This document shows, piece after piece, positions 34,002 to 45,097 of a stretch of DNA of 64,000 nt; positions within the stretch are counted from its first letter, which is position 1; each line of letters starts with the position of its first letter. The stretch covers positions 2,046,001 to 2,110,000 of the forward strand of contig JAUPSS010000003.1 of the NCBI GenBank assembly GCA_040285825.1, written 5' to 3'. A model generated the notes under the pieces. It did not search any database. It had not been told where the DNA came from and saw only the letters and a program-made list of their open reading frames with translations. Source of the stretch: Eukaryota sp. TZLM1-RC. Lineage: Eukaryota > Metamonada: BaSk clade. A program made the translations under genes and the position numbers.

Positions 34002-35006
34002 CAACAAGAAAGAATAGAAGCAATGATCTCGGTTCAGCCAGGTTTTAAGTTAAACGGTTATATGTAGAGGAAGAAAAAAAAATTTAGTAAAACCAATACC
34101 ACCCAAATTTGCTGAAGAAAATAAATGGCTTTTCAACATTCCTGGTTCTACATCCAATAAATCAGCAAAAAATTCTGTTCTCAATGAATTAAAAGAACGA
34201 CAAAAATCTAATGCTATGGAAGGAGCACAAGATCTCAAAATGTGGGTTATTCTCCCAGTGTAGCAAATTTTAAGCATGAAAAATTTAATATGCTTTTCTA
34301 TATCTAAAGAAGAAATTGAATCAAGTTCAATTTTCATTTTTTCCAAAATAACTTGCAATTCATTCTGAATTTGAGGCACATTTCCTAACCAACAACCAAG
34401 GAACTTAAAAGCATCACTACTATAATTAGTAAAAGGGACAATAGAATCGTTTATCACGAGGTCTTGAGCAGAAGAGCCAATCAGAAGAATAATTTATAAG
34501 AATAATAGAGGTGATGTTATATTACCTGGATTAGATGGAAGCTTCATTTTATTGGATGTAATGTCTGTTGATCCTTGTAATGCCTCAAATGAAAGGCTTG
34601 TTAATTCTGAAATTCATAATCCCCTTTCAAATGCTGAAAATTTTAAATTCAAAAAATACAACGAACCTTTGCCCAAATTGGCCAGTCTACAGCATGCAAA
34701 ATACAATTTGTATCCATTTGTATTTTCCCTTTTTGGTTCACTTGCACCAACTGCTTTACGTTTTTTGGATGATTTTGAAATGATTGTAAAGAGAAGAACT
34801 GGCAGAAATTTCAACAGATTGTTTTGGCAAAATAGAATTGTGTTTTCTATTTTTAAGGGGATGTTGAAGATGGTTTCTGATGCTTTGCTTTCTCTTGGAT
34901 CTCACTATGAGAGAGTTGCATCTAGTGTTTTTGTTTTGGGAGAGATGGATTTTTTAGATGTTGATTTATAGGTTTAGAATAAAATTAAATTTTTTTTAAA
35001 AAAAAA

Positions 35007-35213
35007 CATGGCGAACATGTTTCAATTCTTTTAAAGGATTTGCATACTTTTTCCGTTTGTACAATTCGGAGTCATCAAGGGGGGATACTTCGGATTGAGC
35101 ATTTTTCAAGGCATTTTTCTTGCAAACATCCACTGTTACGACATCAACAACATTCATGACATCATCAAACGAGGGCACAACAACATCAGCACGTCGTTTT
35201 CCATATTCTGAAT
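35007..35213 (-). pseudogene. Family B inverted fragment (RLE core), unit 1
   Basis: Antisense B of about 205 bp encoding RRADVVVPSFDDVMNVVDVVTVDVCKKNALKNAQSEVSPLDDSELYKRKKYANPLKELKHVRH. It meets sense B at 35211 with about three shared bases. It is preceded by an A tail. The identical arrangement is at 39896-40102. Confidence 0.88.
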
Positions 35214-36100
35214 TAAAAAAGAGCTAGAAGTCATAAAGACTCTTGAATTGGAAAAACATCTTAAGTTTTTTCTTTTGAAAATTTGTTATGCTGGAAAAAT
35301 TACTCATTTACTGCGATCATTACCTCCATCCCAAACTTACAATTTTTGTAGACAATTTAACAAAATACGTACCCAATTTTTGGCTTATTTAATGTCTGTT
35401 GATCCATCAATTTTGAAAAATCATATTTTTTCTGATGTTCAACTTGGCGGTGTTTCATTCAATTCATCAAAATATTTGACCAAAGCTGCATTTATTGGTG
35501 GTGGAAAAAATTTTGTATTTGAATTCTCTAGAAGATATCCTTTTGCCGAAAATCTTCTTGAAAATACAAATAGCATATTCCTGGATAACTTAAGACAAGA
35601 AATATCCAGTTTATCTCCCGACTTATGGCAATCATGTTTCCCCATATCCATTCAAGAAATTCCAGACAGAAGTTTATATTCATTAAAATTTGCGTTGAAA
35701 AAGCTCCAACGACATCTTTTGAAAAATTTTGAAAGCAAGGATTTTATTGTTCGACTTAGCACGGCTAAGAAAGAAAATCCTGCTTTTGCCAATTTTTTGA
35801 TTGATTTGAAGGACAGTTCATCTGCAGTTTTGATAAATCAAATTCCCCAGATTTATGGTCTATTTTTGAATGACGACCAATGGACCACTGCTATGAGAAT
35901 GCGTTGTTATTTATGGCCTTGTAATTTGCCCAATGATTTGTTTTGTAAATGTGGAGCTGGTTTGACATTATCACATTTATTTAATTGTAATAGATATATT
36001 TCCTATCGTTCTACGTTGCATGATGCAGTTAGAGATCAAATCCATGCAATGTGTAATTCCTATCATATTGAATCTTTTGTAGAACCTTTGTTGAGATCTC
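35211..36100 (+). pseudogene. Family B sense fragment (RT thumb to zinc motif), unit 1
   Basis: Open frame from KELEVIKTLELEKHLKFFLLKICYAGKITHLLRS through the linker, FIGGGKNFVFEFSRRYPFAENLLENTN, zinc motif CKCGAGLTLSHLFNC, HDAVRDQIHAMCNS to EPLLRSL. It switches to A near 36095 inside the shared seven bases GATCTCT. The endonuclease core that should follow is the piece lying inverted just upstream. Confidence 0.88.
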
Positions 36101-38547
36101 TTTTTAATTTACAGTTTTGGTAAAAAGCTTCAACAAAAATTGTCACAGATTTTTGAAAGCTTGGATTTTGATGTTAGACTTGGCTTGGCCAAGAAAAAGA
36201 ATCCCGCTTTTGCAAATTTTTTACAAGATATGTGTGACAGTACTTCTTCTGCCTTAGTAACAACAATTCCCCAAGTTTATGGTACTCTCTTAACCGATTC
36301 TGCTTGGACTCTCAATATGAGATTTCGTTCCTTTATCTGGCCTAATAATTTACCTCATAATTTAATTTGTAAATGTTCTCGAGAAATTACAACTACTCAT
36401 TTGTTAAATTGTAAACATTTTATTACTTTTAGAAGCAAGGTTCATGATGCTGTAAGAGACCAGTTATATTGTATGTGTAAATCTCATAGAATTGAATCCT
36501 TCTTGGAACCTCTGTTGTCAAATCTGTTTGATGCTGAAAATGATTTTCATAAGAATAATAGAGGTGATGTCATATTACCTGGATTAGATGGAAGCTTCAT
36601 TTTATTGGAGGTAATGTCTGTTGATCCTTGTAATGCCTCAAATGAAAGGCTAGTTAATTCTGAAATTCATAATCCCCTTTCAAATGCTGAAAATTTTAAA
36701 TTCAAAAAATACAATGAACCTATGTCCAAATTGGCCAGTCTACAGCATGCAAAATACAATTTGTATCCATTTGTATTTTCCCTTTTTGGTTCACTTGCAC
36801 CAACTGCTTTACGTTTTTTGGATGATTTTGAAATGATTGTAAAGAGAAGAACTTTTTTTTTTTTCTAAAACTTTTTATTCAACAACAAATATGAAATACA
36901 CAATTAAAACTCCACATCCTCAAAACCTGCCTCCCCTACATCAAAACAATTAATCGCTAAAGATTCAGAAAATTTCCCAAAAGAAGATAGTGAATCAGAA
37001 ATTAGTGTTACCATTCCCTTAAAAATAGAAAATACAATCCTGTTTTGCCAGTAAACACGATTGAAAATTCTTCCAGTTCTTTCCTTTACAACTACAACAA
37101 AATCCTCCAGGAAAGCCATAGCAGCCTTACCTAGAGATCCAAGCAAAGAATAAACAAATGGACATAAATTATATTGGGCATGAGAATTTTCATTAACCGA
37201 GGAAATGGGTTTCGCATATTTAGCAATTTTATATTTTTCGCCTGCAAGAAGAGGATTATTTACATCCGAGTTAATGAAATGTTCGTTAGAGGAATTACAA
37301 GGGTCAATAGACATGGCGTCCAAAATAGTAAAACTACCATTTAAACCAGGAACAACTAGATCACCTCTAGTCAGACCCATAGAAGCTCTGTTGTAACGCG
37401 TACTATCAATATTGGGATCATCAAGAATTAATTTTGATAACAGCGGTTCTAAAAAGGAATCTACACGATATGATTTGCACATTACATAAATTTGGTCCCT
37501 GACGTTATTATGCACTTTACTTCTAAACGTAATGAAATGTTTACAGTTCAAAAGATGAGTAAACAAAAGAGGTTTACCACATTTACAAGTTAAATGATTG
37601 GGCAAATTGTTTGGCCACAGAAAACAACGAAAACGCATGTTTAGAAGCCATTCATTGTCTTTTTAACAAAAGTCCATAAACAGAGGGAACTTGAGTTACT
37701 AAAGCAGCAGCTGAACTATGACGAATATCCTTTAAAAAATTACCGAAAGCGGGATTTTTAGTTTTGGCCAAGCCAAGTCTTACTTCATAATCCAAGCCTT
37801 CATATAATTTAACCAGATGGTGCTGAAGCTTTTTTCAAGCAAAAACGTAAATTTGGAAGTGATCGAGTGGGAATTTCTTGAACATTTTGAGGAAAACACT
37901 GAATCCAGATATCACTAGGCAAATTTTCTAATTCAAATTGCAGTTGATTCAAGTAAAAATTTGATTCACCATTGATCAGATGAACATCAAAAGGGAACCT
38001 TTGGAAAAATTCAAAAACAAAATTTTTACCACCTCCCAAAAATGCTGCTTTACACAGAATCGAAGATTTGGTGAATCCAATTCCACCCAAATCTGCTGAA
38101 CAAAATACATGACTTCGAATTAAAGATTCATTTACTTCTAATAAAGAAGAAAAAAATTTGACTCGAAGTTTGTTAAAAGATCTGCAAAAATTGAGAGATA
38201 CCGAAGGGGAGTTGACCTTAAAATATGAGTGAATTTTCCAGAATAACAAATTTTTAAAATAAAAAATTTGATGTGTTTCTCAATGTCACATTCAGCAATA
38301 AAACTAAGATCCTTGTCAAACTTCTCCAATAAATTGTTTAACTGGGAATAAATTTCATCCAAAAGAGAAGAACTGGCAGAAATTTCAACAGATTGTTTTT
38401 GGCAAAATAGAATTGTGTTTTCTATTTTTAAGGGGATGTTGAAGATGGTTTCTGATGCTTTGCTTTCTCTTGGATCTCACTATGAGAGAGTTGCATCTAG
38501 TGTTTTTGTTTTTGGGAGAGATGGATTTTTTAGATGTTGATTTATAG
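36100..38547 (+). pseudogene. Family A 3' part of chimeric unit 1, split by C
   Basis: A sense from FNLQF: 36100-36853 and 38375-38547, TAG near 38545, A1 tail to about 38580. A two-base deletion at 36117 (TTTTGGTAAAAAGC) gives a stop after QFW; the same lesion is at 41005 and 47806. RGDVILPGLDGS is intact (LLEVMSV for LLDVMSV alters the second catalytic Asp to Glu). Split by an antisense C with TSD AAAGAGAAGAACT. Confidence 0.88.
36854..38361 (-). mobile_element. Family C insertion, 5'-truncated, with its own 3' end
   Basis: Antisense C with T-run and TTTTTATTCAACAACAAATATG (tail and 3' UTR) at the left; stop TAA of EDVEF at 36904. The frame runs back through RGDLVVPGLNGS, zinc motif, linker and GLGWTK-like region (DLGGIGFTKSSILCKAAFLGGGKNFVFEF) to LDEIYSQLNN in the RT thumb. 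TSD AAAGAGAAGAACT (36841-36853 = 38362-38374). Breaks near 37661, 37833 and 38210. Confidence 0.93.
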
Positions 38548-38583
38548 GTTTAGAATAAAATTAAATTTTTTTAAAAAAAACAT

Positions 38584-39886
38584 TTTAATTTATTGAATTT
38601 GCACACTTGATTAAATTAAATCATAACTAATGGGACGACTATCATTAAACCAAGATTTCCTCTACAAAATCTTGATTTGCTTGCTGTCTAGCTAAAGCTT
38701 CTCTAATTCGATTGAAAAACCGCGGTAATCTATTAATAATGGCAAATTGAATCCGTGAACGCCATAAAAAAATATCAAATCTTTTCATTGTTTTTTCTTT
38801 CACCATTTTTTGGAAGTCATCCAAAAAGTTTCTGCTTCAACTGATAATCTTCCATTTATCGAAAATGGAAAAGCAATAAAAACCAGCTGTGTATTTCTAT
38901 CGATATTTGCATCTTCAATTTCTTTATCATATTTTCTATGTTTTGCTTTTGCTTTAAAATCCAGAGCAGCCACAGGATTAAGTTTTCTTCTGTGAACCAA
39001 AGTATCGTTTGCAACATTACATGAGACAAAGTCAACAATAGCTTCAGAATTATCAATCCAATCACAGTATACATCACCTCTATCATCAGAACTAAAATTA
39101 TTCAGAGAAAGTGTTTCTTTCAGCAGGGGCTCTTTGATACACGATATCCTTGCAGTTTGTGCCATATTGAAAACAGTGTCTCTAACAGCATCATGTAATG
39201 AAGAACGATAAGTTATCAATTTAGAGCAATTTAGAGCATGGCGCAAAGTGAGTTGAGGTGAATTCGAACAAATACATTTTTCTTTTGATAATAATTGGTT
39301 AATGGGGATGTTCAAATATAATCTCATTTTTGTTACAAATGCTTCATTAGTAGCACACAATCCAAATCTTCGTGGTACAATGGTTACAAAAAGTGAAGAA
39401 TCTGACACCTTGTTTTCACAAACACCCTTTTCCAATAACAATGAGTGAAGATCTTGATTTAAAACAGCCGAGCTGCAAATATTATTATAAAGATCTTTTT
39501 CATACATTCCAGTCAATCTTTTCTGTAATGTTCGAAGAGTGTACTTCAAATTTAAAACATTTTTTTCTGGAATATTGCCATTGAATGATTGGGGAAAACA
39601 TCGACCCCATTTTTCTACATCAATTCTTGAAATTTCTTCATTTAATGCAAAAACAGTGGAACTTTGCGTTGTCATCAATAAATCTTCCCAATCTGCAAAT
39701 CTTTCGGAGAACTCAAAGATTGCATTTCTGCATCCACCAACAAAAGCACACGAGGTAAGAATAGAGGCCTTCGTCCACCCTAAACCACCATATTGTGGAC
39801 TAAGGTAAGCATGATCTGGAATTTGAAACATTTTACATCCCAGTAATTGAGACAGAACTTTTGCACGTAACTCATTAAACTTTTGA
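38584..39886 (-). mobile_element. Family E insertion, 5'-truncated
   Basis: Antisense E: 3' UTR at the left, EEILV stop near 38650, RLE core DDRGDVYCDWIDNSEAIVDF, zinc motif, then linker to QKFNELRAKVLSQLLGCKMF. The 368-residue frame 38800-39906 is open; one A is missing from the run near 38825. It lies at the boundary of the two chimeric units with TSD AAAAAAAACAT (38573-38583 = 39887-39897). Confidence 0.9.
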
Positions 39887-39895
39887 AAAAAAAAC

Positions 39896-40102
39896 ATGGC
39901 GAACATGTTTCAATTCTTTTAAAGGATTTGCATACTTTTTCCGTTTGTACAATTCGGAGTCATCAAGGGGGGATACTTCGGATTGAGCATTTTTCAAGGC
40001 ATTTTTCTTGCAAACATCCACTGTTACGACATCAACAACATTCATGACATCATCAAACGAGGGCACAACAACATCAGCACGTCGTTTTCCATATTCTGAA
40101 TT
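39896..40102 (-). pseudogene. Family B inverted fragment, unit 2
   Basis: Same inverted B piece as 35007-35213, essentially identical, with the same edges: CATGGCGAAC after an A-run on the left and the ATTCTGAATTAAAAAAG switch to sense B on the right. It marks the left end of the second chimeric unit. Confidence 0.88.
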
Positions 40103-40990
40103 AAAAAAGAGCTAGAAGTCATAAAGACTCTTGAATTGGAAAAACATCTTAAGTTTTTTCTTTTGAAAATTTGTTATGCTGGAAAAATTACTCATTTACT
40201 GCGATCATTACCTCCATCCCAAACTTACAATTTTTGTAGACAATTTAACAAAATACGTACCCAATTTTTGGCTTATTTAATGTCTGTTGATCCATCAATT
40301 TTGAAAAATCATATTTTTTCTGATGTTCAACTTGGCGGTGTTTCATTCAATTCATCAAAATATTTGACCAAAGCTGCATTTATTGGTGGTGGAAAAAATT
40401 TTGTATTTGAATTCTCTAGAAGATATCCTTTTGCCGAAAATCTTCTTGAAAATACAAATAGCATATTCCTGGATAACTTAAGACAAGAAATATCCAGTTT
40501 ATCTCCCGACTTATGGCAATCATGTTTCCCCATATCCATTCAAGAAATTCCAGACAGAAGTTTATATTCATTAAAATTTGCGTTGAAAAAGCTCCAACGA
40601 CATCTTTTGAAAATTTTGAAAGCAAGGATTTTATTGTTCGACTTAGCACGGCTAAGAAAGAAAATCCTGCTTTTGCCAATTTTTGATTGATTTGAAGGAC
40701 AGTTCATCTGCAGTTTTGATAAATCAAATTCCCCAGATTTATGGTCTATTTTTGAATGACGACCAATGGACCACTGCTATGAGAATGCGTTGTTATTTAT
40801 GGCCTTGTAATTTGCCCAATGATTTGTTTTTGTAAATGTGGAGCTGGTTTGACATTATCACATTTATTTAATTGTAATAGATATATTTCCTATCGTTCTA
40901 CGTTGCATGATGCAGTTAGAGATCAAATCCATGCAATGTGTAATTCCTATCATATTGAATCTTTTGTAGAACCTTTGTTGAGATCTCTTT
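40100..40990 (+). pseudogene. Family B sense fragment, unit 2
   Basis: Same segment as 35211-36100 with small indels: one A short near 40612, one T short near 40682 and one T extra near 40830. The frame is therefore in three pieces. The substitution content is otherwise almost identical to unit 1, including the GGTGTTTCATTC variant. The B/A switch at GAGATCTCTTTTTAATTT is the same. Confidence 0.87.
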
Positions 40991-41909
40991 TTAATTTACA
41001 GTTTTGGTAAAAGCTTCAACAAAAATTGTCACAGATTTTTGAAAGCTTGGATTTTGATGTTAGACTTGGCTTGGCCAAGAAAAAGAATCCCGCTTTTGCA
41101 AATTTTTTACAAGATATGTGTGACAGTACTTCTTCTGCCTTAGTAACAACAATTCCCCAAGTTTATGGTACTCTCTTAACCGATTCTGCTTGGACTCTCA
41201 ATATGAGATTTCGTTCCTTTATCTGGCCTAATAATTTACCTCATAATTTAATTTGTAAATGTTCTCGAGAAATTACAACTACTCATTTGTTAAATTGTAA
41301 ACATTTTATTACTTTTAGAAGCAAGGTTCATGATGCTGTAAGAGACCAGTTATATTGTATGTGTAAATCTCATAGAATTGAATCCTTCTTGGAACCTCTG
41401 TTGTCAAATCTGTTTGATGCTGAAAATGATTTTCATAAGAATAATAGAGGTGATGTCATATTACCTGGATTAGATGGAAGCTTCATTTTATTGGAGGTAA
41501 TGTCTGTTGATCCTTGTAATGCCTCAAATGAAAGGCTAGTTAATTCTGAAATTCATAATCCCCTTTCAAATGCTGAAAATTTTAAATTCAAAAATACAAT
41601 GAACCTATGTCCAAATTGGCCAGTCTACAGCATGCAAAATACAATTTGTATCCATTTGTATTTTCCTTTTTTAGTTCACTTGCACCAACTGCTTTACGTT
41701 TTTGGATGATTTTTGAAATGATTGTAAAGAGAAGAACTGGCAGAAATTTCAACAGATTGTTTTGGCAAAATAGAATTGTGTTTTCTATTTTTAAGGGGAT
41801 GTTGAAGATGGTTTCTGATGCTTTGCTTTCTCTTGGATCTCACTATGAGAGAGTTGCATCTAGTGTTTTTGTTCTGGGAGAAATGGATTTTTAGATGTTG
41901 ATTTATAGG
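40990..41909 (+). pseudogene. Family A2 3' part of unit 2
   Basis: A sense from FNLQF to the C-terminus, with the shared two-base deletion near 41005 and the LLEV change. Extra lesions are one A short at 41594, a changed T-run near 41670, one T short at 41701, one T extra at 41711, and one T short at 41891 giving an early stop after EMDF. The UTR is A2 type (unit 1 is A1), so the tails differ although the bodies match. The tail is interrupted at 41926 by an antisense A and resumes at 45067. Confidence 0.87.
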
Positions 41910-42292
41910 TTTTGAATAAAATTTAATTTTTTTTTTTAAATTTAATTTTATTCAAAACCTATAAATCAACATCTAAAAATCCATCTCCCAAAAACAAAAA
42001 CTCTAGATGCAACTCTCATAGTGAGATCCAAGAGAAAGCAAAGCATCAGAAACCATCTTCAACATCCCCTTAAAAATAGAAAACACAATTCTATTTTGCC
42101 AAAACAATTTGTTGAAATTTCTCCCAGTTCTTCTCTTTACAATCATTTCAAAATCATCCAAAAAACGTAAAGCAGTTGGTGCAAGTGAACCAAAAAGGGA
42201 AAATACAAATGGATACAAATTGTATTTTGCATGCTGTAGACTGGCCAATTTGGACAAAGGTTCATTGTATTTTTTGAATTTAAAATTTTCAG

Positions 42293-44007
42293 TTTTTTTT
42301 TTCTTCCTCTACATATAACCGTTTAACTTAAAACCTGGCTGAACCGAGATCATTGCTTCTATTCTTTCTTGTTGATGTCTGAATCAGTTTCTGATTCTAA
42401 TGGAGTCAAAAGAAAGAACGATAGTCAACAAGATGCTCAAGACGTCCTTTCCACCTCTCCTCCTCAACCTCTTCTCTCTTCATTTTTGGACAAAAAAAAT
42501 TCTGATCAAGAATTTTTAGACAATCACGATGAAAAAAAAGTTTGTTCAAAAACAAAGCCACGCTCCTACAGATGCTCAAAGTGTCGACAACAGGGACATA
42601 ATGCTCGAACATGCCCCAATGTTGGAAAAAATGATGCGGCAAATTCTGAAACAAAATGTAAAAGAAAATTTATTAGAAGGAAAGAGTCTAAGGTAGAACC
42701 CATAAATAATGCTCCACAAGTTGTTGCAAAACCAGTTAGCAATCGATTGAAGCACAAAACGTGCAACACTTGTGGTATTTCTTTTAGAAAAAATGCAAAA
42801 GGAAAAACTTCTGATCGCTGCTTGAAATGCCGCATAGTTGATAACTACCATCCTCCTATAAGAATACCTCAAGAAATTCATCCGACCAAATGCAATGAAT
42901 TTGCTTTCGTTTTTCAAAGATTTTTGGATCAATTATGTAAAGGAAAGTATGCTATCAATATTATTTGGGAATTTTTTGGTTCTTTTTGTCCTCCTTTTGA
43001 ACAAAATTTCGTTAATATTTCCGAAGATTTAACCAATATAGCACCGAGAAATCAGTCATCCGAGAAATTAAGTAAAATTTTTGAAGACAAATGCTTTGAC
43101 AACAAATGGTCCAAGGCTTTGTCAGCTTTAAGTCCCGGAGTCAAAGCACCGAACAATGAAGATACAGTAGATAAACTGAAAATACTTCATCCTTATGAAG
43201 ACCCTGTTATGGATCAAAATTTTTACGGCACATACTGGGAAAATTATCCATTGATGCCATCAGAAGTTTTTTCGGTTATCAAAAAGAGACCTCGTGGTAA
43301 GTCTGCCGGACTTTCTGGTATTACTATTGATCATGTAAAAGCCGCGATTATTTCTTCAGAAGATTGCCTTGGTTTAATGACCAAATTTTTCAACCAAATA
43401 TTATCTGGTCAACGCAAGTACCCAGAAGAATTAAGAAGTTCTCGTTTGACTGCACTTGTCAAAAATTCAAAAATGGATGTTCTCTGAATAATTTTGGTTC
43501 TGATGATAGAGGTGATGTATACTGTGATTGGATTGATAATTCTGAAGCTATTGTTGACTTTGTCTCATGTAATGTTGCAAACGATACTTTGGTTCACAGA
43601 AGAAAACTTAATCCTGTGGCTGCTCTGGATTTTAAAGCAAAAGAAAAACATAGAAAATATGATAAAGAAATTGAAGATGCAAATATCGATAGAAATACAC
43701 AGCTGGTTTTTATTGCTTTTCCATTTTCGATAAATGGAAGATTATCAGTTGAAGCAGAAACTTTTTTGGATGACTTCCAAAAAATGGTGAAAGAAAAAAC
43801 AATGAAAAGATTTGATATTTTTTTATGGCGTTCACGGATTCAATTTGCCATTATTAATAGATTACCGCGGTTTTTCAATCGAATTAGAGAAGCTTTAGCT
43901 AGACAGCAAGCAAATCAAGATTTTGTAGAGGAAATCTTGGTTTAATGATAGTCGTCCCATTAGTTATGATTTAATTTAATCAAGTGTGCAAATTCAATAA
44001 ATAAATA
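42293..44007 (+). mobile_element. Family E element with intact ends and deleted RT core
   Basis: 1.7-kb E with the full 5' terminus (ten-T run, CTTCCTCTACATATAACC) and the full 3' UTR (CAATAAATAAATAAA). TSD AAAATTTTCAG (42282-42292 = 44008-44018). Between NSKMDV near 43480 and LNNFGSDDRGDV about 1.6 kb of E is absent, removing the RT core, linker and RLE zinc motif. As it has both termini and its own TSD, it probably moved in this deleted form using proteins from elsewhere. Confidence 0.9.
42375..43945 (+). pseudogene. Family E polyprotein, internally deleted
   Basis: ATG at 42375 (MSESVSDSNG); the upstream TTG codons are not needed. CCHC at residues 67-80 (CSKCRQQGHNARTC), zinc ribbon at 130-152 (CNTC...CLKC), PPIRIPQEI, then RT fingers KRPRGKSAGLSGITIDHVKAA. 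At 43482 the deletion joins MDV to an out-of-frame CTC TGA stop (43487). Downstream, LNNFGSDDRGDVYCDWIDNSEAIVDF to EEILV (TAA 43945) is open in another frame. This is the best-preserved E N-terminus in the window. An N-terminal protein of about 370 residues with both zinc modules could still be made. Confidence 0.88.
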
Positions 44008-45097
44008 AAAATTTTCAGCATTTGAAAGGGGATTATGAATTTCAGAATTAACAAGCCTTTCATTTGAGGCATTACAAGGATCAACAGACATTACATCCAA
44101 TAAAATGAAGCTTCCATCTAATCCAGGTAATATGACATCACCTCTATTATTCTTATGAAAATCATTTTCAGCATCAAACAGATTTGACAACAGAGGTTCC
44201 AAGAAGGATTCAATTCTATGAGATTTACACATACAATATAACTGGTCTCTTACAGCATCATGAACCTTGCTTCTAAAAGTAATAAAATGTTTACAATTTA
44301 ACAAATGAGTAGTTGTAATTTCTCGAGAACATTTACAAATTAAATTATGAGGTAAATTATCAGGCCAGATAAAGGAACGAAATCTCATATTCAGAGTCCA
44401 AGCAGAATCGGATAAGAGAGTACCATAAACTTGTGGAATTGTTGTTACTAAGGCAGAAGAAGTACTGTCACACATATCTTGTAAAAGATTTGCAAAAGCG
44501 GGATTCTTTTTCTTGGCCAAGCCAAGTCTAACATCAAAATCCAAGCTTTCAAAAATCTTTGACAATTTTTGTTGAAGCTTTTTACAGCAAAACTGTAAAT
44601 TATAAAGAGATCGGTTTGGAATTTCTTGAATTGATTGAGGAAAACATTTGGTCCAAATTTGTGGCGGTAATTTTTCAAGTTCACAAGATAACTCATACAA
44701 ATAGGGACTACAATTGGGGACTAACAGATGAGAATCATCAGGAAATCTACGAGAAAATTCATAAATAAAATTTTTGCCACCACCCAAGAATGCTGATTGA
44801 CACAAAATTGAAGATTTAGTAAAACCAATACCACCCAAATTTGCTGAAGAAAATAAATGGCTTTTCAACATTCCTGGTTCTACATCCAATAAATCAGCAA
44901 AAATTCTGTTCTCAATGAATTAAAAGAACGACAAAAATCTAATGCTATGGAAGGAGCACAAGATCTCAAAATGTGGGTTATTCTCCCAGTGTAGCAAATT
45001 TTAAGCATGAAAAATTTAATATGCTTTTCTATATCTAAAGAAGAAATTGAATCAAGTTCAATTTTCATAAAATTTAAATTTTGGTAAAAAAAAAAGA

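Larger units (their letters stand above)
23741..34081 (-). mobile_element. Full-length family E retrotransposon, split by two A insertions
   Basis: E sequence is 23741-24694, 26257-27997 and 33432-34081, together about 3.35 kb from 3' tail to 5' terminus. The 5' end has an A-run on the plus strand (T-run in element sense) next to CTTCCTCTACATATAACC, as in the E at 42293. The inserted A elements have TSDs TTTCTGTAATGTT (24682-24694 = 26244-26256) and ATAGCATACTTT (27986-27997 = 33420-33431). Confidence 0.93.
22678..34492 (-). mobile_element. Family A antisense insertion, itself split by E
   Basis: Own sequence is 22678-23740 and 34093-34492; 5'-truncated in the RT at AQDLVINDS / GSSAQ. The left part has the same 180-bp internal deletion as 11659 (near 23538). 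Frame breaks near 22728, 22920 and 23040 are in A-runs. A full-length E sits between, TSD ATTTAGTAAAA (23730-23740 = 34082-34092). Outer TSD TTTATAAGAATAAT. Confidence 0.9.
21904..34971 (+). pseudogene. Family A element split by an 11.8-kb nest
   Basis: Outermost host of the nest: 21904-22677 and 34507-34971. The left part starts at SLRTEFFADLLDV and runs to FDAEDDFYKNN; it has a 12-bp deletion near 22224 (NRS then FTVLL). The right part continues RGDVILPGLDGS to FLDVDL (TAG at 34971) and an A1 tail to about 34999. The 14-bp TSD TTTATAAGAATAAT is at 22664-22677 and 34493-34506. Its TTTTTAT spelling (usual copies have TTTTCAT) is shared by both sides and confirms the pairing. Confidence 0.9.
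41927..45066 (-). mobile_element. Family A insertion in an A2 tail, split by E
   Basis: Antisense A: own sequence 41927-42292 and 44019-45066, truncated at KMKIELD in the RT thumb. The long frame 43960-44889 covers linker, zinc motif and RGDVILPGLDGS. A base is missing near 44903. TSD ATAAAATTTAA (41916-41926 = 45067-45077), so the insertion hit the polyadenylation-signal region of another A. Tail meets tail at 41927, giving a palindrome-like AT stretch. Confidence 0.9.

Noticed and set aside
35007-36100. Twin-priming inversion of B
   Set aside because: In twin priming the inverted part is the upstream segment. Here the inverted part is the segment downstream of the sense part, so another rearrangement is needed.
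41910-41960. Hairpin or terminator at the AT palindrome
   Set aside because: It is two A tails meeting tail to tail after insertion into an A2 UTR; the 11-bp TSD ATAAAATTTAA explains it.
42579-42640. Retroviral Gag-type CCHC, suggesting an LTR element or virus
   Set aside because: There are no LTRs, protease, integrase or RNase H. The RT wording (GVKQGDPLGP, YMDD with long linker) and the RLE are of non-LTR type.
42406-42935. Antisense frames of 82-118 residues over the E N-terminus (also 33443-33912)
   Set aside because: Shadows of the zinc-module coding region on the opposite strand; their Cys and Phe richness comes from Lys/Glu codons read in reverse.
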